Both the position numbers and the translations under genes were made by a program. This document shows, in pieces, positions 17,150 through 25,517 of a stretch of DNA of 64,000 nt. The notes beneath the pieces were generated by a model. The model made no database searches. It saw nothing but the letters and a program-made list of their open reading frames with translations, and was not told the DNA's origin. Within the stretch, counting starts at the first letter, position 1; the number at the start of each line of letters is the position of its first letter. The DNA is from an uncultured Muribaculaceae bacterium. Lineage in GTDB: Bacteria; Bacteroidota; Bacteroidia; Bacteroidales; Muribaculaceae. Where the stretch lies: positions 49,115 to 113,114 of the forward strand of contig CAJUHX010000001.1 of assembly GCA_910586455.1 (NCBI GenBank), in the 5' to 3' direction.

Positions 17150-17686
17150 ATGAAAAACTTACTTTATTACGCCTTTGCTTTATTGATTCTGTCGTTGTGC
17201 GCCTGTTCCGGTAAGGACAAACCGGTGGCAACTGACGACGTCGCCACGCATTTCGACATAACTTTTGTCAATACCTACAACGATTACAATGTGGCCCGCG
17301 CCGATTCGGCTTTTGCCGAGCTGAACACACTTGGAGCCTCCAATCAGGCTTATCTGGCTCTGTTCTATGCTCAGTCAAGCGACAAGAGTTTTGAAAATTC
17401 GCAGCGCTATATGGAGAATGCCATAAAGGCCTATAAGGCCGCTATGGCGGCCGATACTGCCGCAGTAAACAATGCGTTCGCTAATTTTGGCAAAGAATAC
17501 CGCCTGAGCGTAGCTGATATACATGCTTCTTTCGCGCGTAACGAGGATATGCTTAACGGCGTGGAGTTGCCTGATTCATATACCGTCGCCACAGAAACCG
17601 AAGATGTTGTCGGAGGCACCGACTCTCTTGCGGCCGAAGTGCCGGAGCAGACTCTGGAGGAGGCGTTAGAGGCTGTCGGGCATTGA
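17150..17686 (+). CDS. Putative lipoprotein of unknown function
   Basis: 178 residues. The start has a lipobox (LSLCACSGK), so the mature protein should be anchored by Cys20 or so. The mature part is helical-looking and alanine-rich, with no motif I can name, and an acidic tail. The 3' end overlaps the convergent tatD-like gene by 21 nt. No family recognised. Confidence 0.75.
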   Translation: MKNLLYYAFALLILSLCACSGKDKPVATDDVATHFDITFVNTYNDYNVARADSAFAELNTLGASNQAYLALFYAQSSDKSFENSQRYMENAIKAYKAAMAADTAAVNNAFANFGKEYRLSVADIHASFARNEDMLNGVELPDSYTVATETEDVVGGTDSLAAEVPEQTLEEALEAVGH

Positions 17687-18187
17687 GTCCGTTTCGCGGT
17701 AGCGGCGTTCGGGCGGCGTAATGTCGAAAGCCTGCTGATTATAAATCTTTCCGAACGACAGACTGAAGCCATGGCGCAGTAGTTCGGCTGCCAGTGCGGC
17801 TTTGCCGCGGAAGCCATGTATAATCCATTCCTGCTGTGGCTTCAGTAGTTTTCGCACGGATATAAGTTGTGGCCACGTGCGTACGGCATGAATTATGAGG
17901 GGCTTGCCGAGTGCTTCGCTAAGTTGCACATGGCGCTCGAACACCGGTGTCTGAATATCGAGGGCGGGGCCACGCACGGCGTCGAGGCCACATTCGCCTA
18001 TTGCCACTACATGAGGGTGCAGGGCAGCTTTTTCCACCATCGGCCACAGGGTATCGGCCTCACAGGCACGCCAGGGATGTATGCCGATGGAGAACCATCC
18101 GCTGTCATCGGGCAGCTGCTCCGGTTCGAGGTTGACCACGGCTTTGTCTTCGGGCAGATGGGTATGTATGTTTGCAAAGCGTTTCAT
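17666..18187 (-). CDS. TatD-family metal-dependent hydrolase (short form)
   Basis: 173 residues from the ATG at 18187, chosen because it overlaps the yidD stop as ATGA and gives the family start [12 protein letters not shown] with the HxH metal site. Other metal ligands: GECGLD (Glu), IIHAVR (His), WIIHGFRG (His). TatD proteins are Mg-dependent nucleases or related hydrolases. At 173 residues it is much shorter than the usual 250-265, with compressed loops. It is the last gene of the hemD-rnpA-yidD chain. Confidence 0.82.
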   Translation of the reverse strand: MKRFANIHTHLPEDKAVVNLEPEQLPDDSGWFSIGIHPWRACEADTLWPMVEKAALHPHVVAIGECGLDAVRGPALDIQTPVFERHVQLSEALGKPLIIHAVRTWPQLISVRKLLKPQQEWIIHGFRGKAALAAELLRHGFSLSFGKIYNQQAFDITPPERRYRETDSMPDSL

Positions 18188-18414
18188 GGCACCGGGTCGT
18201 AACCGCAACCGCCCCAGGGATGGCAGCGGCATATGCGCTTTATGGCCAGCCAACTGCCTTTAAGCGGACCGTGGCGGCGCAGTGCCTCAAGCGCGTACTG
18301 GCTACATGTGGGGGTGTATCGGCATGCTGGCGGGAACATAGGCGAGATGCAGGCCCTGTAGAATAGTATGGGCAGCGACATTATCCTCACTGCCAGGCTG
18401 CTGAGCACATTCAT
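18184..18414 (-). CDS. yidD: Membrane protein insertion efficiency factor YidD
   Basis: 76 residues from the ATG at 18414, which overlaps the rnpA stop as ATGA; upstream in-frame codons lie within rnpA. Family motif: [28 protein letters not shown] with conserved Cys, then [17 protein letters not shown]. It helps YidC insert inner-membrane proteins. The rnpA-yidD neighbourhood is conserved in many bacteria. Confidence 0.94.
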   Translation of the reverse strand: MNVLSSLAVRIMSLPILFYRACISPMFPPACRYTPTCSQYALEALRRHGPLKGSWLAIKRICRCHPWGGCGYDPVP

Positions 18415-18806
18415 TGTGCGGCTGATTTTGCCACGTCGGCCAGCAGGCGCAGCATGGCTTTTTCTACTGCCGCATAGCTTGTGAGGCCGTTGCCCACGTA
18501 CACGAAGGCCAAGTCGATGCGACATCCTTGCGGCAAGTCGAAATCCTGATGGTGCAGACGATATGCCTCTCGGATACGGCGACGCATGGTCACTCGGTCT
18601 ACGGCATGGCGCAGGCGGCGCTTGGGCACAGAAATCAGAAAGGCTATCGGGGCATCGGAGTGCCGGGTCGGATTATCACGCCACACGGCGCGCAGGGGAT
18701 AAGCCAGCGCGCCGTGCGTAGGTGTGTCTGCACTATTGCCGAAGAGCTGTTCTATGGCTATAGTACTGCAGAGTTTTTCTTTTTTATATAATCTGAGGCC
18801 TTTCAC
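18411..18806 (-). CDS. rnpA: Ribonuclease P protein component
   Basis: 131 residues, starting at GTG (18806) that overlaps the hemD stop as GTGA. Family features: [16 protein letters not shown] at the start, [28 protein letters not shown] (RNR-like basic helix) in the middle. It is the protein subunit for tRNA 5' maturation. Here it lies next to hemD and yidD, not rpmH. Confidence 0.93.
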   Translation of the reverse strand: MKGLRLYKKEKLCSTIAIEQLFGNSADTPTHGALAYPLRAVWRDNPTRHSDAPIAFLISVPKRRLRHAVDRVTMRRRIREAYRLHHQDFDLPQGCRIDLAFVYVGNGLTSYAAVEKAMLRLLADVAKSAAQ

Positions 18807-19546
18807 TTATTTTCGCTGAGGAAAAGGTCGATGGCACCGGTCATCGACGGAGTCTTCACCGAGGGAGCTTCGATGTCGACACGCAGTGCGGCATCGCGTG
18901 CAGCCTGGGCGGTAGTAGCGCCGAAAGTGGCGATACATATGTTGTCCTGCTTGAAGTCGGGAAAATTTTTCAGCAGCGATTCTATACCCTGAGGGCTGAA
19001 GAACACAAGCATGTCGTAGTCGAAAGCTTCGTCGGGGGTGAAGTCGTTGCTGACGGTACGATACATTTCGGCACGGGTGTACGTGAGGTTGTTCTGCGCC
19101 AGAAATTCCTGTTCCGAGCCGTTGTTTACATCTGATACAGCCAGCAGGAATTTTTCGTTTTTATGCTTGAGCATGTACGGCAGCAGCTCGGGCAGCTTTC
19201 CTGTCTTGCCTGCGAAAATCTTGCGTTTTCTGTAAATGATATACTTCTGCAGGTAGTTGGCGATAGACTCGCTGGTGCAGAAGTATTTCATTGTATCGGG
19301 AATGTTTACTCGCATCTCTTCGGCCAGACGGAAGAAATGGTCTATGGCTGTCTTTGCAGTGAATATGACAGCGGTGTGTTCGCCTATTGACACCTTCTGT
19401 TGACGAAATTCCTTAGAGGTCAGTCCTTCAACTTTGATGAACGGGCGGAATACAATCTCTACCGCATGCTTGCGGGCGATTTCGAAGTACGGCGACTTCT
19501 CGCTCGAAGGCTTGGGTTGGGAAACTAAGATTTTCTTTATGTTCAC
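18803..19546 (-). CDS. hemD: Uroporphyrinogen-III synthase
   Basis: 247 residues, GTG start at 19546; NIKKILVSQPKPSSEKSPYF is the family start in Bacteroidota. It has the two-lobed HemD pattern, with late signature FFSPQGIESLL and FGATTAQAA. It closes hydroxymethylbilane to uroporphyrinogen III in haem/sirohaem synthesis. Adjacent to a DUF4271 gene upstream, as is common in Bacteroidales, and coupled to rnpA. Confidence 0.92.
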   Translation of the reverse strand: MNIKKILVSQPKPSSEKSPYFEIARKHAVEIVFRPFIKVEGLTSKEFRQQKVSIGEHTAVIFTAKTAIDHFFRLAEEMRVNIPDTMKYFCTSESIANYLQKYIIYRKRKIFAGKTGKLPELLPYMLKHKNEKFLLAVSDVNNGSEQEFLAQNNLTYTRAEMYRTVSNDFTPDEAFDYDMLVFFSPQGIESLLKNFPDFKQDNICIATFGATTAQAARDAALRVDIEAPSVKTPSMTGAIDLFLSENK

Positions 19547-19580
19547 TCTACTGTATATTTTGGTTAGGGCACAAGCCCAG

Positions 19581-20495
19581 TTATTGCGTGCTACGGTCTA
19601 CCAGAAACATCGCTGTCTGATAAACTAAAATCACAGGAATAATTTCCAAGGTACAAAGGTACAAAATAAAATACACCGAAGATGTAATTCTTGTGAAAAA
19701 AATTCTAAAACCTTTGGCTATGAATATAACACGGGCCAGAAAATATATGCAGCCGGCCACTATGAGTGTGGGCCGGGCGGCGTCGGGATAGAATATGGTC
19801 AGCAGCGCCGGTATTATCAGCGCGAGTCCGGCAAGCGACTGCGAGGCGTTGAAACCGCGCAGCCATTGCCGGCGGCCGTCGGGGATGCTGAACACATAGC
19901 CAAGCAGATTATATGCGCAGAGCTGGAAGCAGTAATAGCCTGCGGCAAGTGCCATAAACTGGGCGGTGGTGCGGAATATGTGGTCGGAACCAAGCGGACG
20001 CACCTGCCCCACCAGGGCATATAGCAGAATACCCAGACAGGCCACATACTGCACTATAAGCAGCAACAGCACACGGGTTTCGTTGGTGGTATGCTCGTCG
20101 AATACATTGGCCCGGTGCCGTACACTCAGCAGTTCGCCCGACAGGTTGGCGAATATCCGGGGGCAATGGCGGAAGTTAAGGGCCAGAGCCACAAATATCA
20201 GGGTAAGTATGGTGAGCAGGCCCGAATCGGTGCCGCCTGTGTGCTGTCGCTTGTCGCCCTCAATGCCCGAGAGCCATGCAGGTGGCAAATCGGTGGAGGC
20301 CACGGAGGCGGGCCGGGCATATATGCCGGCATCCTGCAACCGCTGTATGCGCAGTGTATCGAGCAGCGGCGCGAATGGTTCGGGCAGACGGGCGCCTGCC
20401 ACAGAGTCGGCCTGCGGGGCGGCCTGTGGCAGCAGCGAGTCGGCGATTGCCACAGGCATAGTCATGGGCGATATGCTGTCGGCCTGCGCAGGCAT
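19581..20495 (-). CDS. DUF4271 inner-membrane protein
   Basis: 304 residues. A proline-rich N-terminal stretch (to about 90) is followed by about seven hydrophobic segments and the late pattern ARVIFIAKGFRIFFTRITSSVYFILYLC typical of DUF4271. The function is unknown. It starts with a TGATG junction at the stop of the LOG-family gene, and 34 nt separate it from hemD; a role linked to haem synthesis is only suggested by this conserved proximity. Confidence 0.85.
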   Translation of the reverse strand: MPAQADSISPMTMPVAIADSLLPQAAPQADSVAGARLPEPFAPLLDTLRIQRLQDAGIYARPASVASTDLPPAWLSGIEGDKRQHTGGTDSGLLTILTLIFVALALNFRHCPRIFANLSGELLSVRHRANVFDEHTTNETRVLLLLIVQYVACLGILLYALVGQVRPLGSDHIFRTTAQFMALAAGYYCFQLCAYNLLGYVFSIPDGRRQWLRGFNASQSLAGLALIIPALLTIFYPDAARPTLIVAGCIYFLARVIFIAKGFRIFFTRITSSVYFILYLCTLEIIPVILVYQTAMFLVDRSTQ

Positions 20496-21076
20496 CAGAA
20501 TTTCTGGGTAAATTTATGTACGGTGCAAGGCTCCAGAGCCATGCGCACAGCTTCGTCGGGGGTTGAGGCCACGGACCACAGCTGACGGTGGTCGGGCTTC
20601 ATGAAGTGCTCGCCTATGGCACGCTCGAACATCTGCAGCAGAGGGTCGTAATAACCGTTAAGGTTAAGTATCACTATGTTGCCGTCGTATAGTCCCAGCA
20701 GACGCCATGTTATAATCTCGGTGAGTTCCTCGAATGTGCCGATACCTCCCGGCAGGGCTATGGCCGCAGCGGCCATTGAAGCCATGGAGGCCTTGCGCTC
20801 GTGCATGCCTGATACCACGTCGAGGCGTGTCAGACCGCTGAGGTGCCATCCGTTGTTTACCATAAACTGCGGAATCACGCCTATGGCGGTGCCTCCGGCC
20901 TCAAGGGCGCCGTCGCTTACGGCAGCCATCAGGCCCATTTTGCCGCCGCCGTTCACAACGGCGGCACCGTGGAGGGCAAGCAGGCGGCCCGTTTCGCGGG
21001 CCGCCTCGTAATATTCAGTAGCCAGACTGGCGCTGGAAGCGCAATACACGGCTATTATTGCTTCGGGTGCATTCAT
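20495..21076 (-). CDS. LOG-family nucleotide phosphoribohydrolase (TIGR00730)
   Basis: 193 residues. Motifs GGGKMGLMAAVSDGALEAGG and PGGIGTFEELTEI (PGGxGTxxE) define the LOG family (cytokinin riboside 5'-monophosphate phosphoribohydrolases) that release bases from nucleoside monophosphates. The true bacterial substrate is probably AMP or related nucleotides. It heads the LOG-DUF4271-hemD-rnpA-yidD-tatD series. A TAACTTTG element sits just upstream. Confidence 0.92.
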   Translation of the reverse strand: MNAPEAIIAVYCASSASLATEYYEAARETGRLLALHGAAVVNGGGKMGLMAAVSDGALEAGGTAIGVIPQFMVNNGWHLSGLTRLDVVSGMHERKASMASMAAAAIALPGGIGTFEELTEIITWRLLGLYDGNIVILNLNGYYDPLLQMFERAIGEHFMKPDHRQLWSVASTPDEAVRMALEPCTVHKFTQKF

Positions 21077-21080
21077 GTTG

Positions 21081-21088
21081 CAAAGTTA
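21081..21088 (-). promoter_or_regulatory. Possible -7 element of the LOG-hemD series
   Basis: TAACTTTG on the minus strand (complement of 21081-21088), only 5 nt from the ATG, without a clear TTG at -33. If used, the transcript would be almost leaderless. Confidence 0.4.
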
Positions 21089-21116
21089 CTAAAAAAATGC
21101 GAATCAGAGTCTGATG

Positions 21117-22775
21117 TCAGAGCACAACTTTGGACGGCGACGAGCATTGGTCGGTAACGATGAGGTATGCTCCTGTCGGAAGTTCAAATTCAAAGTTGTT
21201 TTCGACCTGAGGAATCGTCAGAATCAGGCGTCCGGTGACATCGTAAACACGCAGACCGGTTTGCGGACGGCTCATATTCAGTCGTACAAGGCCTTCGAAC
21301 ACATTCACCGTCAACGGCTCGTCGATGCTCACGCCGCTTATGCCTGCATGGTCCACAAACACTACATTCGACATGGGCGAGCGATAGCCCAGACGCACCG
21401 ACTGCACAGAATACGATTCGCTGTCGGAAGCGTCGAAGTCTTCAATCAGCAGCGAACATTCCTCGGCCAGCAGTTCCTCCTGTACCGACGCCCCGCCGCT
21501 GTAGCGTGTGCGGGTTACAATCCAGTAGTCCACTACTTCGTCGGCCGGACTTTCCCAGTTGGCCACATATGAGTCGGAGGTGATGTCGGTGGGTGCGGTA
21601 GCGGTGCAGGCGGTGAGAGTGGGCACTTCAAGGCATTCGCCGCGCAGCACTACTCCGCGCGAGCCTGTAATGCCGCCTTCACTTACAATCAGGCGTGCCT
21701 CGTGGGTACCAAGTTCGGAGGGGGTGTATGTAACATTAAACCAATAGCCGTCGGCGGCATTCACCAGCGAGGCGGCAATACTGTTCGAAGGAATGTTGAA
21801 CTGACTTTTGTCGTCGCCTATTACAACCAGGTCGAACGAGCCTGTGAGGTTTTCTCCACGGAAAAACAGGCGGGTGGTAACACTCTTGCCCAATGCCACC
21901 TGGCCGAACTCCAGCTCCATGCCCTGCGTGGGGGTGATAAGGTTGGGGTCGCCTACCGGACCGGGATCGGCGCCCGGGGTAAATGTTTCGCCCACACGGT
22001 TGCCCCACAGATATTCGGCCAGCTCGGGATGGTCGATAAAGGGGTTGCGGTTGTTCTGGATTTTATACACGGCTTCGTTGCGCAGTGTTTCTTTTTCGCT
22101 TACCGGGTCATTGCGGTGCCACTCCATAAGCAGCGAGGCCGACCAGTTGTTGAGCGTTGGATAAAGATTCTGGTTCACCATGAAGGTATATTTCCAGGTG
22201 AGATTCTGGTAGCAGGTGACCATGTAGAAATATGTACGGGCGAAATCGCCTTTATATTCATCGTCGGGTTCGAACACAAAACCGGCTCCGCCGCCTTGAC
22301 CATTCACCGGATAGCCTACGGTGGTGATACCGTTATCGAATTTTATTGAGCTTGTGCGGTCCACTATGCCCAGCGGATAATTGCTTTTTGCCTGATTGGC
22401 CCGGGCCTCCGACGGGTAAAGATGGTTTAAGTCGACGTATGCGCTTACTGTGGTAGAGCCACCCCACCAGCTTTTAGGAAATGAATGTTCGCGGTTAAGG
22501 CCTGAAAAACTTGGAGCATACAGCGGAATTTCGGAGTACATGTCCCACCAGCGGCGCGAGTCGGGGTACACGTCGGTCGACTGAAAATAGAATGGCAGGT
22601 TGCTGTAGCTCGACACCTTGGTGAAGTTGCAGATAAGGTTGTGGACGGCGGTTTTGAGTTCGCCTTCTTTTTTGCCTTTGAGCGATGAGTAGTAGCCGTC
22701 GGGAATCTGAGCCATGGCATCTGAGGCCAGGAGCGACAGCAGCAGTACAAGCGGTAGGGTAAAGATTCGTTTCAT
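21117..22775 (-). CDS. Secreted endonuclease I-family protein with C-terminal sorting-like domain
   Basis: 552 residues. A signal peptide ends near DAMAQ (residue 22). The endonuclease I core (about 25-260) has NREHSFPKSWWGG and DLNHLYPSEARANQAKSNYPLG with the catalytic His and Asn. A beta-sandwich stretch (about 285-380) and a fibronectin-type region (about 385-475) follow. The C-terminus (GLRVYDVTGRLILTI ... LPTGAYLIVT) resembles a type IX secretion tail. Likely an extracellular nuclease degrading DNA or RNA for nutrients. Confidence 0.88.
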   Translation of the reverse strand: MKRIFTLPLVLLLSLLASDAMAQIPDGYYSSLKGKKEGELKTAVHNLICNFTKVSSYSNLPFYFQSTDVYPDSRRWWDMYSEIPLYAPSFSGLNREHSFPKSWWGGSTTVSAYVDLNHLYPSEARANQAKSNYPLGIVDRTSSIKFDNGITTVGYPVNGQGGGAGFVFEPDDEYKGDFARTYFYMVTCYQNLTWKYTFMVNQNLYPTLNNWSASLLMEWHRNDPVSEKETLRNEAVYKIQNNRNPFIDHPELAEYLWGNRVGETFTPGADPGPVGDPNLITPTQGMELEFGQVALGKSVTTRLFFRGENLTGSFDLVVIGDDKSQFNIPSNSIAASLVNAADGYWFNVTYTPSELGTHEARLIVSEGGITGSRGVVLRGECLEVPTLTACTATAPTDITSDSYVANWESPADEVVDYWIVTRTRYSGGASVQEELLAEECSLLIEDFDASDSESYSVQSVRLGYRSPMSNVVFVDHAGISGVSIDEPLTVNVFEGLVRLNMSRPQTGLRVYDVTGRLILTIPQVENNFEFELPTGAYLIVTDQCSSPSKVVL

Positions 22776-22800
22776 GCGATGAATTATAGTTGGAAGCGAG

Positions 22801-22923
22801 GGTGTTGCAGAACTGAAGAAATCTCACACAGAGTACACACAGAAAAAAATAAAACATTATCGCAAAGATTCCGTGGACTCTGTGTGGGATTTCTTACATG
22901 ATTTGTCTATTTTCTGCAACACC
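22801..22923. repeat. Interrupted inverted repeat between ald and the endonuclease gene
   Basis: Outer arms: a perfect 12-bp pair (22801-22812 with 22912-22923). Inner arms: 22817-22838 with 22873-22894, imperfect. The A-rich centre and unequal arm spacings do not look like a normal terminator. It could be a small non-autonomous mobile element or a long regulatory hairpin. Confidence 0.6.
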
Positions 22924-22931
22924 TTCCGTTA

Positions 22932-24038
22932 TTACAGTTTGAGTTCGTGGTAATCGAGCCCCCAGGCCTCGGCCACGCCTTTGAAGGTGACCTTGCCGTC
23001 GACGATGTTCACACCCTCGGCTAGACCGGGGTCGGCTTTGCAGGCGTCTATCCAACCCATGTCGGCGATCCGCAGGGCGTATGGAAGAGTGGCGTTTGTA
23101 AGGGCCAGTGTGGATGTATAAGGCACTGCGCCGGGGATATTGGCCACGGCATAGTGTACAATGTTGTCGCGCACGTATATAGGCTCGGCATGGGTGGTGG
23201 GGTGCGAAGTTTCGAAGCAGCCGCCCTGGTCGATGGCCACATCGACGATTACGGTGCCGGGCTGCATGAGTTTCAGCATGTCGGCTGTGAGCAGATGCGG
23301 AGCTTTTGCGCCGGGAATGAGCACAGAGCCTATAACCAGGTCGACCGAAGGCAGTTCGGCCTCTATGTTGTGGCGCGAGGAGTAAAGGGTCTTGACATTG
23401 GCGGGCATGGTATCGGCCACATGGCGCAGCGTGGGCAGCGAAATATCGGTGATGGTTACATCACCGCCCAGCCCGGCAGCCATCAGCGCGGCATTGCGGC
23501 CAACTACACCGGCACCGAGAATGAGAACCTTGGCGGGCTTTACACCGGGCACACCTCCTATGAGTTTGCCTTTGCCGCTCTGGGGCTTTTCGAGAAAGCG
23601 GGCGCCTTCCTGTACCGACATTCGGCCTGCGACCTCGCTCATGGGTATGAGCAGGGGCAGTGTGCCCTGGCGGTCGCGTACGGTTTCGTAAGCGATGCAG
23701 GTGGCACCGGATTCAACCATGGCAAGAGTAAGGGCCTCGTCGGAAGCGAAGTGGAGATAGGTGAACATAATCTGGCCCTTGCGCACAAGCTTGTATTCGG
23801 GTTCGATCGGTTCTTTTACCTTGATGATCATTTCGGCTATCGCGTAGGTGTCCTCGATGGTAGGCAGGATAGTTGCGCCGGCTGCAGCGTATTCGTCGTC
23901 GCTGAATCCGCTGCCCTCACCGGCTGTATGCTGTACATACACGGTGTGGCCGTGGGCTACAAGTTCTTTTACGCCCGCAGGAGTCACTGCCACGCGGTTT
24001 TCGTTGTTTTTGATTTCTTTTGGTACTCCGATGATCAT
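22932..24038 (-). CDS. ald: Alanine dehydrogenase
   Basis: 368 residues, full length. The start MIIGVPKEIKNNENRVAVTP is the family signature; the NAD-binding motif is VLILGAGVVGRNAA (about 170-185), followed by VDVAIDQGGCFETSHPTTH. It interconverts L-alanine and pyruvate with NAD, cytoplasmic. It is followed by the inverted repeat at 22801-22923. Confidence 0.96.
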   Translation of the reverse strand: MIIGVPKEIKNNENRVAVTPAGVKELVAHGHTVYVQHTAGEGSGFSDDEYAAAGATILPTIEDTYAIAEMIIKVKEPIEPEYKLVRKGQIMFTYLHFASDEALTLAMVESGATCIAYETVRDRQGTLPLLIPMSEVAGRMSVQEGARFLEKPQSGKGKLIGGVPGVKPAKVLILGAGVVGRNAALMAAGLGGDVTITDISLPTLRHVADTMPANVKTLYSSRHNIEAELPSVDLVIGSVLIPGAKAPHLLTADMLKLMQPGTVIVDVAIDQGGCFETSHPTTHAEPIYVRDNIVHYAVANIPGAVPYTSTLALTNATLPYALRIADMGWIDACKADPGLAEGVNIVDGKVTFKGVAEAWGLDYHELKL

Positions 24039-24071
24039 AATGAGAGAGATTAAAGGGGTTGGTATTAAATT

Positions 24072-25487
24072 TTAAGGTCTTACAGACTGCATTATCTTCT
24101 GAGGCAGTTCAATGTTGTTGTTGAAGCCTTTGAACAGGTCGGCACCGACACCGGCGGCGAACACAGGCACCGGATTGCCGCTGTGATTGGTTGTTGTGAA
24201 GCCCACTCCGGCCATGTCGTTGAGGGTTCGGAAAACCGCAACTGCAAACTCGTTGAAGTTGGCATACAAGGTCTTCTGGTCTTGGCCGTTGCGCTGTTCG
24301 AATGTGATGTCAAACATATCCTTGAGTTCTTTTTCGCGCTCCGGATTTACCTTGATAGCCCCGAAAAGGCCAAGCCGGTCGGCAAGATATTCCTTCATGT
24401 CGTCCCAAGTGTAGATGCGGCGCGAATTGAGTATGCTTTTGCAATAGTCGCTGAAAGCCTCTTTTGAAACACGCTGGTGGTCGAAAAGTTCAAGCTTGTT
24501 GTTATAGCCGAGATAATTCGTGCCAAGCGCCATGCCGCCGGTGTCGTGGTCGGCGGTGACTACAATCAGGGTTTCGTCGGGGTGCTTGCCATAAAAGTCG
24601 AAGGCCAGGGCGAGAGCCCGGTCGAAGTTGAGCACCTCCTTAATGGCGGAGCCGCCGTCGTTGCCGTGGAGTGCGTGGTCTATGTTACCACCTTCTACCA
24701 TCATAAAGAAGCGGTCGGGCGAGTATTTCTCCAGATGTGCCAGACAGTCGGCGGTAAGAGCCGGCAGAGTCAGGGCGCCGGCTATTGAGTCAACGGTATA
24801 GCCCAGGTCCCAGGGGTGCGAGGTCTGGTCGCCGAAAATCATCACGCGGCGGCTGTCGTGGGGGCCAAGGGCATCGGCTCCGTACATTACGCTGATTCCG
24901 GCCGCGTCCATGCGTTGCTGCAGGTCCGTTGGCTTGCCGTCCTTGTCCTTGAAACCGCCATACGATGCACCGGCTATATATTCATAGCCCGATTCCACAC
25001 CCTGTACGTCGATTTCATAACTCATTTTGCGCGATGGCACATGGGCGTAGAAAGCGCCCGGGGTTGCATCGTCGGCCGCTACGGTGGTAACCAGACCTAC
25101 GCCGTATCCCAGGTCGTGCAGTTCTTTGGCTATGGAAGTCACGGCTACTGTGTCGGGGCCCATGCCCAGCATGCCGTTGCGGGTCTTGGTGCGGGTCGAG
25201 AGGGCGGTGCCTGCGGCTGCCGAGTCGGTCACCGGCGATGAAAAAGAGTATGTCTGACACCATCCGACCACCGGCATCTGCATCATGGTCAGCGGAGTGG
25301 AATTGCCCAGTACCATACGGTTGTAGTTCTGGGCTGCCATCACCGGCCCCATGCCCATGCCGTCGCCAATAAAATAAAATATATATTTTGCCTGCGGCCC
25401 GGCAGTATTGTTTCCGGCTGCGAATACGCTTGTAGAGAGAGCTGCAGCGAGGATTATTGAACCTATTATTGCTTTATAGCTTTTCAT
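24072..25487 (-). CDS. Alkaline phosphatase (PhoA family)
   Basis: 471 residues with an N-terminal signal peptide (cut near VFAAG, about residue 24), so periplasmic or exported. Metal and catalytic motifs: FIGDGMGMG, TDSAAAGTALSTRTKTRNG with the nucleophilic Ser, EGGNIDHALHGND, TADHDTGG and TTTNHSGNPVPVF. It releases phosphate from monoesters. The Na/Pi cotransporter at 27212 is close by and may take up the product. No Pho-box-like site was identified. Confidence 0.95.
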   Translation of the reverse strand: MKSYKAIIGSIILAAALSTSVFAAGNNTAGPQAKYIFYFIGDGMGMGPVMAAQNYNRMVLGNSTPLTMMQMPVVGWCQTYSFSSPVTDSAAAGTALSTRTKTRNGMLGMGPDTVAVTSIAKELHDLGYGVGLVTTVAADDATPGAFYAHVPSRKMSYEIDVQGVESGYEYIAGASYGGFKDKDGKPTDLQQRMDAAGISVMYGADALGPHDSRRVMIFGDQTSHPWDLGYTVDSIAGALTLPALTADCLAHLEKYSPDRFFMMVEGGNIDHALHGNDGGSAIKEVLNFDRALALAFDFYGKHPDETLIVVTADHDTGGMALGTNYLGYNNKLELFDHQRVSKEAFSDYCKSILNSRRIYTWDDMKEYLADRLGLFGAIKVNPEREKELKDMFDITFEQRNGQDQKTLYANFNEFAVAVFRTLNDMAGVGFTTTNHSGNPVPVFAAGVGADLFKGFNNNIELPQKIMQSVRP

Positions 25488-25517
25488 ACTTGTTGATACT
25501 ATATAATGTATTTATGG

